From NCBI GenBank assembly GCA_945878695.1, contig CAMDXI010000001.1:87305-151304 (forward strand): a DNA stretch of 64,000 nt, given 5' to 3'. The number at the start of each line of letters is the position of its first letter. Position 1 is the stretch's first letter. The notes below the pieces were generated by a model, which saw only the letters and a program-made list of their open reading frames with translations, had not been told where the DNA came from and did no database searches. The DNA is from Methylotenera oryzisoli (GTDB lineage: Bacteria > Pseudomonadota > Gammaproteobacteria > Burkholderiales > Methylophilaceae). The translations under genes and the position numbers were made by a program. This document shows positions 19,281-29,607 of the stretch, piece after piece.

Positions 19281-20387
19281 ATGTCTGGTAACACCATAGG
19301 TACGCTATTCACCTTAACCTCTTTCGGTGAATCTCACGGCGCAGCAATAGGCGGGGTGGTGGATGGTTGCCCGCCAGGTTTGGAGTTGTCGGCGGCCGAT
19401 TTGCAAGTGGATTTAGACCGACGTAAACCCGGTACCTCGCGGCACGTCACCCAACGAAAAGAAGCCGATGCCGTGGAAATCTTGTCTGGTGTGTTTGAAG
19501 GCAAAACCACAGGCGCGCCCATAGGCTTGTTGATACGCAATACCGATCAACGCAGTCAAGACTACTCGAAGATCATGGACACGTTTAGGCCTGGTCATGC
19601 CGATTACACCTACAGTCAAAAATACGGCATACGCGATTACCGCGGCGGCGGTCGCTCCAGTGCGCGCGAAACCGCCGTGCGGGTTGCTGCTGGCGCCATA
19701 GCAAAAAAATGGTTGAAACAACGCTATGGCGTGACGGTGAGGGCTTACATGAGCCAGTTGGGTGCGCTGGCTATTCCTTTCGTCAGTTGGGATGCTTTGC
19801 AGCACCCGGACAACGATTTTTTTTCGGCCAATGTGGCGATGTTGCCAGAGTTGGCGAATTATTTAGACGAAGTGCGCGCCGCCCGTGATTCAGTCGGCGC
19901 AAAAATTACCGTGGTCGCCGAAGGGGTGCCGGTCGGTTGGGGTGAACCGGTTTTTGATCGATTGGATGCGGAAATCGCTTACGCCATGATGAGCATTAAT
20001 GCAGTGAAAGGCGTGGAAATTGGTGCCGGTTTTGCCGCTGTAGCCCAGCGTGGCAGCGAGCATTCTGATGAAATGACCCCGCAAGGGTTTGTTACCAATC
20101 ACGCCGGTGGTATTTTAGGCGGCATCTCCACTGGCCAAAGCATACAGGTTAACGTGGCATTAAAGCCAACTTCTAGCATTCCGCAGCCACGCCGATCCGT
20201 TGATAAAGATGGTCTAGCGGTATTGATGGAAACCACGGGCCGCCACGACCCTTGTGTCGGTGTACGCGCGACGCCTATAGTCGAGGCCATGCTGGCCCTA
20301 GTGCTGATCGACCATGCGCTGCGTCACCGCGGGCAAAATGCCGACGTGCAAAGCCATCCCCTCCTATCGTTTAATCTCATGGTCTAA
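19281..20387 (+). CDS. aroC: Chorismate synthase
   Basis: Last step of the shikimate pathway: converts 5-enolpyruvylshikimate-3-phosphate to chorismate using reduced FMN. The 368 residues show all three family signatures: [12 protein letters not shown] at residues 14-25, the [15 protein letters not shown] and [12 protein letters not shown] blocks, and the C-terminal region RRSVDKDG with [15 protein letters not shown]. An AGAGAAA ribosome site precedes the ATG. It follows the amidotransferase by 51 bases. Confidence 0.97.
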   Translation: MSGNTIGTLFTLTSFGESHGAAIGGVVDGCPPGLELSAADLQVDLDRRKPGTSRHVTQRKEADAVEILSGVFEGKTTGAPIGLLIRNTDQRSQDYSKIMDTFRPGHADYTYSQKYGIRDYRGGGRSSARETAVRVAAGAIAKKWLKQRYGVTVRAYMSQLGALAIPFVSWDALQHPDNDFFSANVAMLPELANYLDEVRAARDSVGAKITVVAEGVPVGWGEPVFDRLDAEIAYAMMSINAVKGVEIGAGFAAVAQRGSEHSDEMTPQGFVTNHAGGILGGISTGQSIQVNVALKPTSSIPQPRRSVDKDGLAVLMETTGRHDPCVGVRATPIVEAMLALVLIDHALRHRGQNADVQSHPLLSFNLMV

Positions 20388-20520
20388 TTTAATGCTTGGC
20401 TTTGATCTAGATCATGCGCCGCAGGTGGCCTTGCTTTTACAATCAGAGCATAAGCTAAACTGTCTGCTTGCTAGGGGTGGATGCTTAGACTTGGATTTGA
20501 TTAATTTTTAAGGAATGACC

Positions 20521-20757
20521 ATGAACATTGAGCACCACGATTTAGCCCACGAATTTCCCCAACACAAAGATAAAATACACGGCTTAAAAATGAGCAACGC
20601 CCATTTTGCTAAGCTCTTCGACGCTTACCATGCCTTGACTAAAGACGTGGAGCGTCTTGAGGGCGAAGGCGTGCCGGTGGCGGACGAGACCTTGGCAACG
20701 CAAAAAAAAGAGCGCGCTTTACTTAAAGATCAACTGTATGCCATGCTGGTCAATTAA
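20521..20757 (+). CDS. YdcH-family (DUF465) small protein
   Basis: A 78-residue, highly charged helical protein of the YdcH/DUF465 family, recognised by HDLAHEFPQHKDKIHGLKMS at the N-terminus and the C-terminal KKERALLKDQLYAML, which is predicted coiled-coil. Function is not established for the family. Two in-frame ATGs exist (20515 and 20521); AAGGA at 20510-20514 is correctly spaced only for the second, so 20521 is chosen. A strong intrinsic terminator follows within 12 bases, so the gene is probably transcribed alone. Confidence 0.85.
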   Translation: MNIEHHDLAHEFPQHKDKIHGLKMSNAHFAKLFDAYHALTKDVERLEGEGVPVADETLATQKKERALLKDQLYAMLVN

Positions 20758-20768
20758 TTAGGCGGAAG

Positions 20769-20793
20769 AAAGTCGGTGTCAGCCGACTTTTTT
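20769..20793 (+). terminator. Intrinsic terminator of the YdcH-family gene
   Basis: Arms AAGTCGG (20770-20776) and CCGACTT (20783-20789) pair around a six-base loop, followed by a run of six T (20788-20793). This is a textbook intrinsic terminator. It overlaps the 5' end of the longest possible frame of the downstream MFS gene, arguing for a later start there. Confidence 0.85.
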
Positions 20794-20814
20794 ATGCCCA
20801 TCTACGCCCTGTAT

Positions 20815-21984
20815 ATGCACACAAAACTCCATTTTAAGCTGTCCCGTTTTTACTTCATTTACTACTTCTTTGTTGGTGCGTTTGTGCCGTATTGGGGTTT
20901 GTACCTCAAGTCTGAGCAATTTAGTCCGGCCGATATCGGCATACTGATGTCTTTGTTTCAAATCAGCCGTATTTTTGCGCCTAATTTTTGGGGTTGGTTG
21001 GCTGATCATACTGGGAAACGTGCGCAGTGGATTAAGCTGACGGCCTTTTTAGGTTTGTGTGGCTTTACTGCGGTGTTTTGGGCGCACGGCTTTTACTGGC
21101 TGTTTTTTGTCATGGCTGCCTTAAGTTTGTTTACCAGTTCCACCTTGCCCTTAGCGGAATCCCTGACTTTGGCCCATTTGGCCACGACAAATGGCCATTA
21201 CAGTCGCATACGCATGTGGGGTTCCTTGGGCTTTATTGTCGCCGCCGTGGTGCTGGGTTTTTGCATTGATTTTTCTGGTATCCGCAGCTTGTTGTGGTTT
21301 TTGCTGTTCGTGCAGATGACTTTGTTTGTTTTGTCCTTCGGCTTGCCTGAAGCCAATGTCGCGGCGCATGAGCACGACGAGTATTCTATTTGGCAACTGA
21401 TGCGGCAACCTAACGTGATGGCCTTGTTATTAGGCTGCGCCTTGATGGTGACGGCGCATGGCGTGCTCTATAATTTTTATTCCATATACTTGAGTGATCA
21501 CGGTTACAGCAAAACTGTCATAGGCTTGTTGTGGGCCGTTGGGGTGGTGTGTGAGATTGCTGTGTTTATGGCCATGCCCAAAATCATGGCGCGATTTAGT
21601 TTAAAAGCCATTTTATTAGTTAGCCTGGCTTTAGCCGTTTTGCGCTTTAGCTTAATTGGTTGGGCGATTGATTCGTGGCCCATCATGCTGCTGGCGCAAA
21701 CCTTGCATGCCGCCACCTTTGGTAGTTTTCATGCTGCCTCAGTGGAAGTCATTGCCCGTTTTTTCAATGGCCGGCATCAGGCCAAAGGCCAAGCCATATA
21801 CAACAGCGTGGCCTATGGCATAGGCGGTACATTGGGCGGGGTGGCCGGTGGCTATGCCCTGCAATACCTAGGCGGTCAGCACACCTTCATGCTGGCCGCG
21901 GTCTTTCCTTTGCTGGGTTTTTTGGTGATTGCCTTAGGGCTGAAATTAAGCGCCCAGCAGCATCAGCGCGGATTGTTTGGCTAG
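20815..21984 (+). CDS. MFS transporter (phenylpropionate/HcaT-like family)
   Basis: A polytopic inner membrane protein of about 389 residues with 12 predicted helices. The N-terminus FKLSRFYFIYYFFVGAFVPYWG and the loop WGWLADHTGKR (MFS motif A) resemble the MFS_1-like group that includes HcaT; substrate unknown. The open frame extends to a GTG at 20776, but that lies inside the terminator of the preceding gene; ATG at 20794 or 20815 is more likely, and 20815 gives the best family N-terminus. No clear ribosome site precedes any candidate. The gene ends tail-to-tail with folE2, within a stem-loop resembling the upstream terminator. Confidence 0.85.
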   Translation: MHTKLHFKLSRFYFIYYFFVGAFVPYWGLYLKSEQFSPADIGILMSLFQISRIFAPNFWGWLADHTGKRAQWIKLTAFLGLCGFTAVFWAHGFYWLFFVMAALSLFTSSTLPLAESLTLAHLATTNGHYSRIRMWGSLGFIVAAVVLGFCIDFSGIRSLLWFLLFVQMTLFVLSFGLPEANVAAHEHDEYSIWQLMRQPNVMALLLGCALMVTAHGVLYNFYSIYLSDHGYSKTVIGLLWAVGVVCEIAVFMAMPKIMARFSLKAILLVSLALAVLRFSLIGWAIDSWPIMLLAQTLHAATFGSFHAASVEVIARFFNGRHQAKGQAIYNSVAYGIGGTLGGVAGGYALQYLGGQHTFMLAAVFPLLGFLVIALGLKLSAQQHQRGLFG

Positions 21985-21992
21985 GTCTAGTT

Positions 21993-22011
21993 AGTCGGTC
22001 TTAAGCCGACT
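21993..22011. other. Stem-loop spanning the MFS/folE2 tail-to-tail junction
   Basis: Arms AGTCGG (21993-21998) and CCGACT (22006-22011) with a seven-base loop that contains the folE2 stop codon. The arms are the same as the core of the terminator at 20770-20789, but no T-run follows on either strand. It may serve as a weak bidirectional 3' end. Confidence 0.5.
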
Positions 22012-22810
22012 TGCGTTTATCGTGGCTGATTAACGCGTATGCCGAATGGTTGTGTATGCTCTCGAAGTTTTCACTTTCTACTGTGTAGGCCACGATGCGT
22101 TTTTCTGCGGACAATTGTGCTGCCACGTCCCTCACCATGTCCTCGACAAATTTTGGGTTATCGTAAGCCCGTTCGGTGACAAACTTTTCATCCGGTCGTT
22201 TTAGTAAGCCATACAACTCGCAAGAGGCTTGTTTTTCCACCAGGTTTATGATGTCTTCTATCCAGATAAAATCATTGATCAGCGCCGTGACCGTGACATG
22301 GCTGCGTTGATTGTGCGCACCGTAGTCGGATATTTTTTTACTGCACGGGCAGAGGCTGGTCACCGGCACCAATACTTTTACGGTAATGTCGAATTGGCCA
22401 TGATTGATCTCGCCTATGAAGGTCACTTCGTAATCGAGTAAGCTCTTTACGCCAGAAACCGGCGCGGCTTTATTGACGAAATAGGGGAAGGTCATTTCTA
22501 CGTGACCGGATTCGGCTTCTAAACGCTTAACCATTTCACGCAGTATGGTTTCAAACGATTCCACGGAAATGGCGTGCTCGTTTACATTCAGTATTTCAAC
22601 AAAGCGCGACATGTGCGTGCCTTTGAACTGCTGTGGTAGGTGCACGTACATATTGAACATGGCGATGGTGTGTTGCTCGCCAGCGGATTTGTCTTTAACG
22701 ACGATGGGGTGGCGTATGGCCTTGATGCCGACTTTATCAATGGCGATATGGCGTGTGTCCACGGTGTTTTGTACGTCTTCAATAGGGCAGGTGGGCGTAG
22801 CTTGTGTCAT
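22001..22810 (-). CDS. folE2: GTP cyclohydrolase FolE2 (type IB)
   Basis: Zinc- or manganese-flexible GTP cyclohydrolase I that makes dihydroneopterin triphosphate, the entry to folate and, in methylotrophs, to tetrahydromethanopterin-like cofactors. The 269 residues carry the FolE2 signature [20 protein letters not shown] with the metal-site cysteine, plus [11 protein letters not shown] downstream. AGGAT precedes the ATG. It lies 45 bases after dxs in the order xseB-ispA-dxs-folE2, which recurs in betaproteobacteria. Confidence 0.95.
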   Translation of the reverse strand: MTQATPTCPIEDVQNTVDTRHIAIDKVGIKAIRHPIVVKDKSAGEQHTIAMFNMYVHLPQQFKGTHMSRFVEILNVNEHAISVESFETILREMVKRLEAESGHVEMTFPYFVNKAAPVSGVKSLLDYEVTFIGEINHGQFDITVKVLVPVTSLCPCSKKISDYGAHNQRSHVTVTALINDFIWIEDIINLVEKQASCELYGLLKRPDEKFVTERAYDNPKFVEDMVRDVAAQLSAEKRIVAYTVESENFESIHNHSAYALISHDKRKSA

Positions 22811-22855
22811 TTCTTATCCTGGTTGGCGTTTAGCTGATAATACTTGAGTATAACA

Positions 22856-24727
22856 CTAGGTTATTAGCTGCGCAATTGCGCGGCTAATGCCTTCTGCATC
22901 CAGGCCGCATTCTGCCAACATGGTTTCATGCACGCCGTGCTCTATGAAATGATCGGGCAAGCCCAAACACAGGGTTTGCATGGACCAGCCGTTTGCATTT
23001 TGTATGGCTTGCAGGGCTTCCATTACGGCTGTGCCCGCACCGCCCATGACGGCGTTCTCTTCAACGGTGACGAAGACCTTGTGGTCCTCAGCCAGTTTAG
23101 TTAGTAAGGCCTGATCGATGGGTTTGACAAAGCGCATGTTGACGACGGTGGCATCCAGTTTTTCACCGGCTTGCAGGCAGGGTGCCAGCATGCTGCCAAA
23201 GCTTAGTATGGCAACTTTCTTTTTGGATTCTTTAACCGAACTTAGGCGTTTGATTTCGCCCTTGCCTATGGGGATAGCCTGCATGGCTTGCTCAACGACA
23301 GCGCCAGTGCCGCTGCCGCGTGGGTAACGCACAGCCGCCACGCCATCGTATTGGTAACCGGTGTAAAGCATTTGCCGACATTCGTTTTCGTCGCTGGGCG
23401 TCATGATAAGCACGTTAGGGATGCACCTTAAATAGCTTAAGTCGAAACTGCCAGCATGGGTGGGGCCGTCTGCACCGACCAAGCCAGCGCGGTCTATGGC
23501 CAGCAATACCGGTAGGTTTTGCAAGGCTATGTCGTGCACCAATTGGTCGTAAGCGCGTTGTAAAAAGGTGCTGTAGATGGCCACCACTGGTTTTAACCCA
23601 TCGCAGGCCATGCCGGCGGCAAAGGTTAAGGCATGTTGCTCGGCGATGCCGACATCGAAATAACGCTGTGGGTATTGAGCGGCAAAAGCATTCAGACTAG
23701 AGCCGTCGCACATGGCGGGGGTGATGCCAATTAGGCGCTCGTCTTGCGCCGCCATGTCGACCAGCCAGTCGCCAAACACTTGTGTGTAGGTTCTTTTAGC
23801 AGCATTAGCCAGCAGGTTACCATTGTAAGGATCGAATTTGCCTATGCCGTGAAATTTATTCGGGTCTTCTTCAGCCGGCTCGAAGCCTTTGCCTTTTTGC
23901 GTGACGATGTGTAAAAATTGCGGGCCCTTAAGTTGCCTGATGTTTTGCAGGGTGTCTATCAAGGCATCCAGATCGTGGCCGTCTACGGGGCCTATGTAAT
24001 TGAAACCAAATTCTTCAAATAAAGTGCTGGGCAACACCATGCCTTTAACGTGCTCTTCGGCACGCTTGGCAAACTCCATCACGGGGGGCATGGCGGACAA
24101 GATTTTTTTGCCGGATTTTTTGATGGAGCCATAAAAGCGACTGGACAATAATTTGGATAAATAATTGTTTAAGGCCCCGACATTGTTGGAGATGCTCATG
24201 TCGTTATCGTTGAGTATGACCAGTAAGTTTGCGTCCATGCTGCCGGCGTTGTTCAATCCTTCAAAGGCCATGCCTGCGGTCATGGCACCATCGCCTATGA
24301 TGGCCACGGCGCGCCGTTCAAGGCCGGCTTTTTGTGCAGCCACGGCCATGCCTAACGCGGCAGAAATGGAGGTGCTGGAGTGCCCGGTGCCAAACGCATC
24401 GTATTCGCTTTCGTTGCGCCTAGGAAAACCGGCTATGCCTTTGGCTTTGCGCAAATTCGCCATCGCCTCACGGCGGCCAGTCAATATTTTATGTGGGTAA
24501 GTTTGGTGGCCTACGTCCCAAACCAGTCTGTCATCAGGCGTATTGAAGACGTAATGCAAGGCCACAGTCAGTTCTACCACGCCTAAATTTGAGGCCAAGT
24601 GCCCGCCGGTTTTAGCCACGCTGTCTACAATAAATGCACGTAATTCTAGAGCCAAAGACTTGAGTTGCTTGCGGTTTAATGCCTTAAGCTGCAAAGGGCT
24701 ATTGATGCTGTCGAGTAATGGCGTCAC
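22856..24727 (-). CDS. dxs: 1-deoxy-D-xylulose-5-phosphate synthase
   Basis: Thiamine diphosphate enzyme joining pyruvate and glyceraldehyde-3-phosphate; first step of the MEP isoprenoid pathway and a source for pyridoxal phosphate and thiamine. The 623 residues show the N-terminal [14 protein letters not shown], the ThDP motif starting at [15 protein letters not shown] near 144, the transketolase middle domain with DVGIAEQHA, and the C-terminal domain. The start is GTG at 24725-24727. Adjacent ispA uses its downstream product, so the pair is a functional unit. Confidence 0.97.
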   Translation of the reverse strand: MTPLLDSINSPLQLKALNRKQLKSLALELRAFIVDSVAKTGGHLASNLGVVELTVALHYVFNTPDDRLVWDVGHQTYPHKILTGRREAMANLRKAKGIAGFPRRNESEYDAFGTGHSSTSISAALGMAVAAQKAGLERRAVAIIGDGAMTAGMAFEGLNNAGSMDANLLVILNDNDMSISNNVGALNNYLSKLLSSRFYGSIKKSGKKILSAMPPVMEFAKRAEEHVKGMVLPSTLFEEFGFNYIGPVDGHDLDALIDTLQNIRQLKGPQFLHIVTQKGKGFEPAEEDPNKFHGIGKFDPYNGNLLANAAKRTYTQVFGDWLVDMAAQDERLIGITPAMCDGSSLNAFAAQYPQRYFDVGIAEQHALTFAAGMACDGLKPVVAIYSTFLQRAYDQLVHDIALQNLPVLLAIDRAGLVGADGPTHAGSFDLSYLRCIPNVLIMTPSDENECRQMLYTGYQYDGVAAVRYPRGSGTGAVVEQAMQAIPIGKGEIKRLSSVKESKKKVAILSFGSMLAPCLQAGEKLDATVVNMRFVKPIDQALLTKLAEDHKVFVTVEENAVMGGAGTAVMEALQAIQNANGWSMQTLCLGLPDHFIEHGVHETMLAECGLDAEGISRAIAQLIT

Positions 24728-24779
24728 CTGAAGGATTCCTAAAATGCTGGCTAGTTAATTTTATTGAAGCCCGTTAACA

Positions 24780-25706
24780 TTAAAAACTACGCTGGGTAAT
24801 GAAGCCGGCCAGCTCTCTTAATCGTTGCGCCTTGCTGCCCAATGGAGCAAGCGCACTGATGGCTTGCTCGTAAAGCGTTTTTGCGTGTTGCTTGGCCGCG
24901 CCTAAGCCTAAAATAGAGACATAGGTTGGTTTGTTGCTGTCGGCATCCTTGCCTGCCGTTTTACCTAAGGTATCGCTGTCGGCTTCCACGTCTAGGATGT
25001 CGTCCACCACTTGGAAGGCCAAGCCTACCGCGTTTGCAAAATTCCGAATAGCCATTAATTGAGCGTCATTGGCACCGATGGCGCCAAGCAAAATAGAAGC
25101 CTGTATCAGTGCGCCGGTTTTCATTTGATGCATGGTTTCAAGTTCGGCTTGGCTCAGGGTTTTTCCTACTGAAGCCAAGTCTATGCCTTGTCCGCCCGCC
25201 ATGCCGGTGGAGCCGGTGGCTTTGGCTAATAGGTTAACCAAGCGCATTTGTTGGCAAGCCGTCAGTTTGCTGTTGCTGTACAGTTTGGCATCGGAGATGA
25301 CTTCAAAAGCCATGGTTTGCAAGGCATCCCCTACCAGTAAGGCGGTGGCATCATCAAATTGCTTGTGGCAACTCGGCTTGCCGCGCCGCATGTCGTCATC
25401 GTCCATGCAAGGCATGTCATCGTGCACCAAGGAGTTAGCATGGATAAGTTCAACCGCGCAGGCGGCCGCATCGGCAATTTGCGGCTCGCAGTCAGTGAGT
25501 TCGGCTGCCGCGTAGCAGAGCAGTGCACGTATGCGTTTGCCGCCATCTAAGGCACTGTAGCGCATGGCACTGTGTAAGGTGGTTGGTGCCGTGCTTGCTG
25601 GCGGCAAGCACAACTCAAGCAGGTCTTCTATGCGCTGCTGTTTGCTGGCCACCCACTCGGGAAAAGCCTGCATGGCTTGATCGGCAAGGCTTGCATGTGC
25701 TGTCAT
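24780..25706 (-). CDS. ispA: Farnesyl diphosphate synthase (short-chain polyprenyl synthetase)
   Basis: Condenses isopentenyl diphosphate with allylic diphosphates to make geranyl and farnesyl diphosphate. The 308 residues contain the first aspartate-rich motif as HDDMPCMDDDDMRRG near residues 92-106 and the second as FQVVDDILDVEADSD. Its ATG overlaps the xseB stop (ATGA), and dxs follows after 52 bases. Product chain length cannot be proven, but the length, motif spacing and xseB-ispA-dxs context indicate the IspA enzyme. Confidence 0.95.
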   Translation of the reverse strand: MTAHASLADQAMQAFPEWVASKQQRIEDLLELCLPPASTAPTTLHSAMRYSALDGGKRIRALLCYAAAELTDCEPQIADAAACAVELIHANSLVHDDMPCMDDDDMRRGKPSCHKQFDDATALLVGDALQTMAFEVISDAKLYSNSKLTACQQMRLVNLLAKATGSTGMAGGQGIDLASVGKTLSQAELETMHQMKTGALIQASILLGAIGANDAQLMAIRNFANAVGLAFQVVDDILDVEADSDTLGKTAGKDADSNKPTYVSILGLGAAKQHAKTLYEQAISALAPLGSKAQRLRELAGFITQRSF

Positions 25707-25978
25707 GATGGATCTTGGCTTTTGTAAGCCAGTAGCTGGTTGCGCTCATTTAAAATTTGCACTTGTTGTTCCGCTGCCAGCAAGGACTGTTGGCAAAATT
25801 GCAGCAAGCAGTTGCCACGTTGGTAGGCGGCTAGGCTGGCATCCAAGGGCAGTTGTGCCGCTTCCATTTGCGCGATAATGTGTTCTAGTTCAGCGTAAGC
25901 CTGCTCAAAATTAAGCGGCATAGCTGCCGAAGAGTCATTTAATGGCAAGTTCTGGGTGTTCGATTTTGCTGTGGTCAT
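25703..25978 (-). CDS. xseB: Exodeoxyribonuclease VII small subunit
   Basis: Small helical subunit of the XseA-XseB nuclease that degrades single-stranded DNA. The 91 residues have the family core FEQAYAELEHIIAQMEAAQL near 24-43 and the helical hairpin ending in LLAAEQQVQIL. A low-complexity N-terminal extension of about 20 residues precedes the core. It overlaps ispA by four bases, the standard xseB-ispA coupling. The large subunit xseA is not in this window. Confidence 0.93.
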   Translation of the reverse strand: MTTAKSNTQNLPLNDSSAAMPLNFEQAYAELEHIIAQMEAAQLPLDASLAAYQRGNCLLQFCQQSLLAAEQQVQILNERNQLLAYKSQDPS

Positions 25979-26005
25979 GATGCGCTTGCCTAGTTTACAC
26001 AGTGC

Positions 26006-26683
26006 TTATTCTACCAAATCCTGCTGCAAAAGCCCTGTTAAAAATAAGCGTATGTCATTAATTTCTTCTGCACAGACGCTGTGTGCCATGGCGTATTCAT
26101 GCCATTGCACGCTAAAGCCACTCTCTTGTAAGCTTAAGCGTGATGCCAGGGCTCTATCCAAGCTGATAATGTCATCGGCTCTGCCGTGCGCCATAAAGAT
26201 GGGCGTTGCCAGATTGGCCGCATGGGCTTGTTTTGCCAAAGTGGCCTTAAGGGGTAAGTAAGTGGACAGGGCGAGCACGCCAGCTAATTTTTTTGGGTAG
26301 CGAGTGGCGCTATGCAATGCGATGGCCCCGCCTTGGGAAAAGCCCGCCAGCACAATTTTATCACTGGCTATGCCACGCTTGATTTCATTTTCTATCAAGC
26401 TGTTTATGTAGTCTTCACTGCGGGTTATGCCCGCCAGATCTTCTTCTTGCGACTCGCTGTGGGCGTACAAATCGTACCAGGCTGGCATGACGTAGCCATT
26501 GTTGCGCGTCACTGCCATGGACGGCGCATGCGGAAGAATAAAGCGGACCTGGGCTAGGTTTAACCTGTCCACCACGGGGGCAAAATCGTAACCGTCTGCC
26601 CCTAGGCCGTGCAGCCAAATTACGCTGGCGCGGACGTCATGGCTGTCGTCGCGAATTAATTCTAAAGGGGCTTGTGCTTGCAT
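26006..26683 (-). CDS. Alpha/beta hydrolase, carboxylesterase/phospholipase family
   Basis: A 225-residue cytoplasmic esterase of the Abhydrolase_2 (carboxylesterase EstB / acyl-protein thioesterase-like) family. The catalytic triad is visible: Ser116 in LAGFSQGGA, Asp170 in MAHGRADDII, and His201 in YAMAHSVC. The oxyanion loop IWLHGLGADGYDF is at residues 22-34. It lies 27 bases before xseB on the same strand and may head that operon. Natural substrate unknown; related enzymes cleave short-chain esters. Confidence 0.9.
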   Translation of the reverse strand: MQAQAPLELIRDDSHDVRASVIWLHGLGADGYDFAPVVDRLNLAQVRFILPHAPSMAVTRNNGYVMPAWYDLYAHSESQEEDLAGITRSEDYINSLIENEIKRGIASDKIVLAGFSQGGAIALHSATRYPKKLAGVLALSTYLPLKATLAKQAHAANLATPIFMAHGRADDIISLDRALASRLSLQESGFSVQWHEYAMAHSVCAEEINDIRLFLTGLLQQDLVE

Positions 26684-26831
26684 GGCTGTTATCTATTTTA
26701 AAAAGGCAGCAAGCCGTTTTTGGGCTTGGCTATTAAATAATTTGGATATGCATTATGCTGTTCCAATCAGACAAATAATAGCATTAGTCTTCACGCTAAA
26801 CCATTAACTCACCTGCCTAACTTTAAGCCCT

Positions 26832-29053
26832 ATGCCTACCTTGAAATTTTCTAGCAAGCGACACACTATTCGTGCATTGATAGGCTTGCTCATCGTGTTG
26901 TTAATGTTGTTGCATGTTAGTGGCGTGCTGCCCTGTCGCCGGTCACTAAGTTGGAATTATGGAGCTACGATACCAGGCTAAATATGACTATGCCCAATAG
27001 CCTGGATGAGCGCATTGCTATTGTCGATATTGATGAAAAAAGCCTTAAACAGCAGGGGCACTGGCCTTGGTCTAGAAATAAGTTGGCGCATTTAGTCGAT
27101 CGCTTGTTCGACGATTATCAGGTTCGGGTGTTAGGGATGGATGCGGTGTTTGCCGAGCCCGACTTAAGTTCGGGCTTGCAAGGCATGCAAGCCATACAAA
27201 GTGAGCACTTTAGTCACGATCAGGGTTTGCGTGCGGCCATAGAAAAATTAAGCCCGAGTTTGGACTACGATCAGCTGTTCGCCAACAGTTTAAAAAACCG
27301 TAAAGTGGTATTGGCCTATGTATTTTTGCAAGAAGGGGAAGCGAAAGTCGGCGCCTTGCCTGCGCCCGTTCTGCCGGCAGCTTACTTTAAGGAACAGCCA
27401 GTCAGCTTAATGCAGGCCAGCGGCTACACGGCCAATTTAGCCAATTTGCAAGCGCAAGCCTATGCCGCCGGCTATTTTAATGCCAGTCCAGATCAAGACG
27501 GCATTTCCCGAAGGCTGCCGATGTTGGTGCAGTACCATGATCAAGTTTACGAAGCCTTTGCCAGTGCCGTGGCGCGTGCGGCCAATGATCCTGCTGGCGT
27601 ACGCTCAACTAAGCCAGCCCTTGCCGTGCATGCCGATGCCGAGCAGCTGCGCATAGGTAAAAATCGCATCCCAGTAAACGATGACCTGGCCGCATTGATT
27701 CCTTACCGTGGGGCACAAGGCAGTTTTCGTTACGTGTCTGCCACCGACGTAATGTCAAATAAAGTGGACAAGGCCATCCTTAAAAATAAAATAGTCTTGC
27801 TGGGCACAACCGCTGCGGGCTTGATGGATTTGCGTGCCACGCCCATGCAAAATGTCTACCCCGGGGTGGAGGTGCATGCCAACATGGTAGCCGGCATATT
27901 GGACGGTAACATCAAACAAAACCCGGCCTATACCCAAGGCTTGGAATTTATATTGCTTTTATTAGTAGGAAGCCTACTGGTTTTTAGCTTGCCTAGCTTA
28001 AGCCCTAGTGCGGCCACGCTGCTCACTGCGCTCTGCCTAGGGCTGCTCTTGGGCTTAAATTGGCTGGCCTGGCAAGCCAGAAATTTGGCGCTACCATTGG
28101 CTGCTTTGCTGGTGACGATAAGCACACTGTACTTTTTTAATATGGCTTACGGTTTCTTTTTTGAGTCGCGGCTTAAACGCCAACTGGGTCGTTTATTTGG
28201 CTTGTACATTCCGCCGGAATTGGTGGATGAAATGGCTCAAAATCCCAACAGTTATACATTAGCCAGCCAAAGCCGGCATATGACGGTGTTGTTTACAGAC
28301 GTGCGGGACTTTACCTCCATCGCCGAAGGGATGGCGCCCGAGCAACTGAGTCTGCTAATGAATCGCTTTCTCAGCCCGATGACGCAGGCTATCCATCAGC
28401 ACCGGGGCACCATAGACAAATACATGGGTGATGCCATCATGGCTTTTTGGGGTGCTCCTGTGGCTGACAATCAGCATGCGACACACGCCGTGCAAGCCGC
28501 ACTGGCCATGACCGATGCCTTGGCCGGTTTGCAAGACGATTTTGCCGCACAAGGCTGGCCGGCTATACGCATAGGCATAGGGCTTAATAGCGGCGACATG
28601 GTGGTGGGTAACATGGGTTCGACTTTTCGCATGGCATACACCGTGCTCGGTGATGCGGTTAATTTGGGCTCACGCCTCGAGGGACTCACAAAATATTACG
28701 GGCTGAGCATCATCGTCAGTGAAGACACCAAAGTATTGGCGCCGGATTTTGTTTACAGAGAGCTAGACAGTGTCCGGGTTAAAGGTAGAGATAAACCACT
28801 GGCTATTTATGAGGTGGTTGGCGCAAAGGCAGAGGTAGGTGAGCAAGTGCTGGCCGATCTGCAGCAATACCACGCGGCACTCGCCGCATACCGCAATCAA
28901 GATTGGCCGCAGGCCAAGGCCTTATTTGCAAGCTTATTCCAAGCCCAGCCACTATGCCGTCTCTATGCTATTTACCTAGAGCGCATAGCCCATTTGCAGG
29001 AGAATACGCCCGCTGCTGATTGGGATGGGGTGGTTAATTTTGAGCAAAAATAA
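26832..29053 (+). pseudogene. CHASE2-domain class III adenylate cyclase, frameshifted near the N-terminus
   Basis: A membrane cyclase expected to make cAMP in response to an extracytoplasmic signal. Frame one from the ATG at 26832 encodes the first membrane helix (LIGLLIVLLMLLHVSGVLP). The rest, in the -1 frame, gives a CHASE2 sensor (about residues 40-340), further helices, and a cyclase domain with metal aspartates in FTDVRDFTS and MGDAIMAFWG, the adenine-selecting lysine in DKYMGD, and VNLGSRLEG. One base is missing: CCC at 26931-26933 read as CCCC restores VLPLSPVTKLELW and a 740-residue protein. A TTG at 26951 could start a shortened product lacking the first helix. Confidence 0.85.
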
Positions 29054-29122
29054 ACGGCGCCTGCACAGAATGCAGACACCGCTATCAAGGGTATTCCTGA
29101 GATAAAGTCTAAATTAGACCAG

Positions 29123-29557
29123 TTAAACCTTAGGTAAGAATTTTGAGGCTACCGTGCCGCCAACTGTCCAGCTAGTACCAGCGTCGGCGCTGCATGCAGC
29201 GGTGTAAACGATGTTGTCGCCAGCAGCGATCGCCCCCACAGCTTTTAGTACGATGGTGACGGTGCCTGCTGTGGCTGAGGTGCCGGCAGCGGTAACGGAT
29301 GTCGTGTATTTGCCGTTAATGGCAGTAGCGAGGCCTAAGCCTAATGAGCTATTGCTGCTGGTTGCTGATAGGCTGCCTTCACTGCAAGCAATGCCCATGG
29401 CCGTCAAAGCTGGGGTAGCCAAACTAACCGCTTCTTGCACTTTGGCGCGGGTGGTGTAGTCCTGGTAAGCCGGTAATGCTATCGCAGCTAAAATACCAAT
29501 AATCGCCACCACTATCATCAATTCAATCAGCGTAAAACCTTGTTGTTGTTTTTTCAT
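29123..29557 (-). CDS. pilA: Type IV major pilin PilA
   Basis: Structural subunit of the type IV pilus. The 144-residue prepilin has a short basic leader MKKQQQG, cleavage before [20 protein letters not shown] (with Glu5), and a globular domain with two cysteines (GIACSEG and TAACSAD) that would form the D-loop disulfide. The ATG at 29555-29557 is chosen over upstream codons because it gives a canonical leader and is preceded by AGGGAAT. It is transcribed alone, away from pilBC and pilTU, with a possible sigma-54 promoter upstream. Confidence 0.95.
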   Translation of the reverse strand: MKKQQQGFTLIELMIVVAIIGILAAIALPAYQDYTTRAKVQEAVSLATPALTAMGIACSEGSLSATSSNSSLGLGLATAINGKYTTSVTAAGTSATAGTVTIVLKAVGAIAAGDNIVYTAACSADAGTSWTVGGTVASKFLPKV

Positions 29558-29607
29558 GGTTATTCCCTTTTTAAAATTAAATTTACTTAAGCCATGCAAT
29601 TCGCGCA

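Noticed and set aside
26951..29053. TTG at 26951 as the true start of the cyclase
   Set aside because: It would remove the first membrane helix, which is present just upstream in another frame and joins smoothly after one added base.
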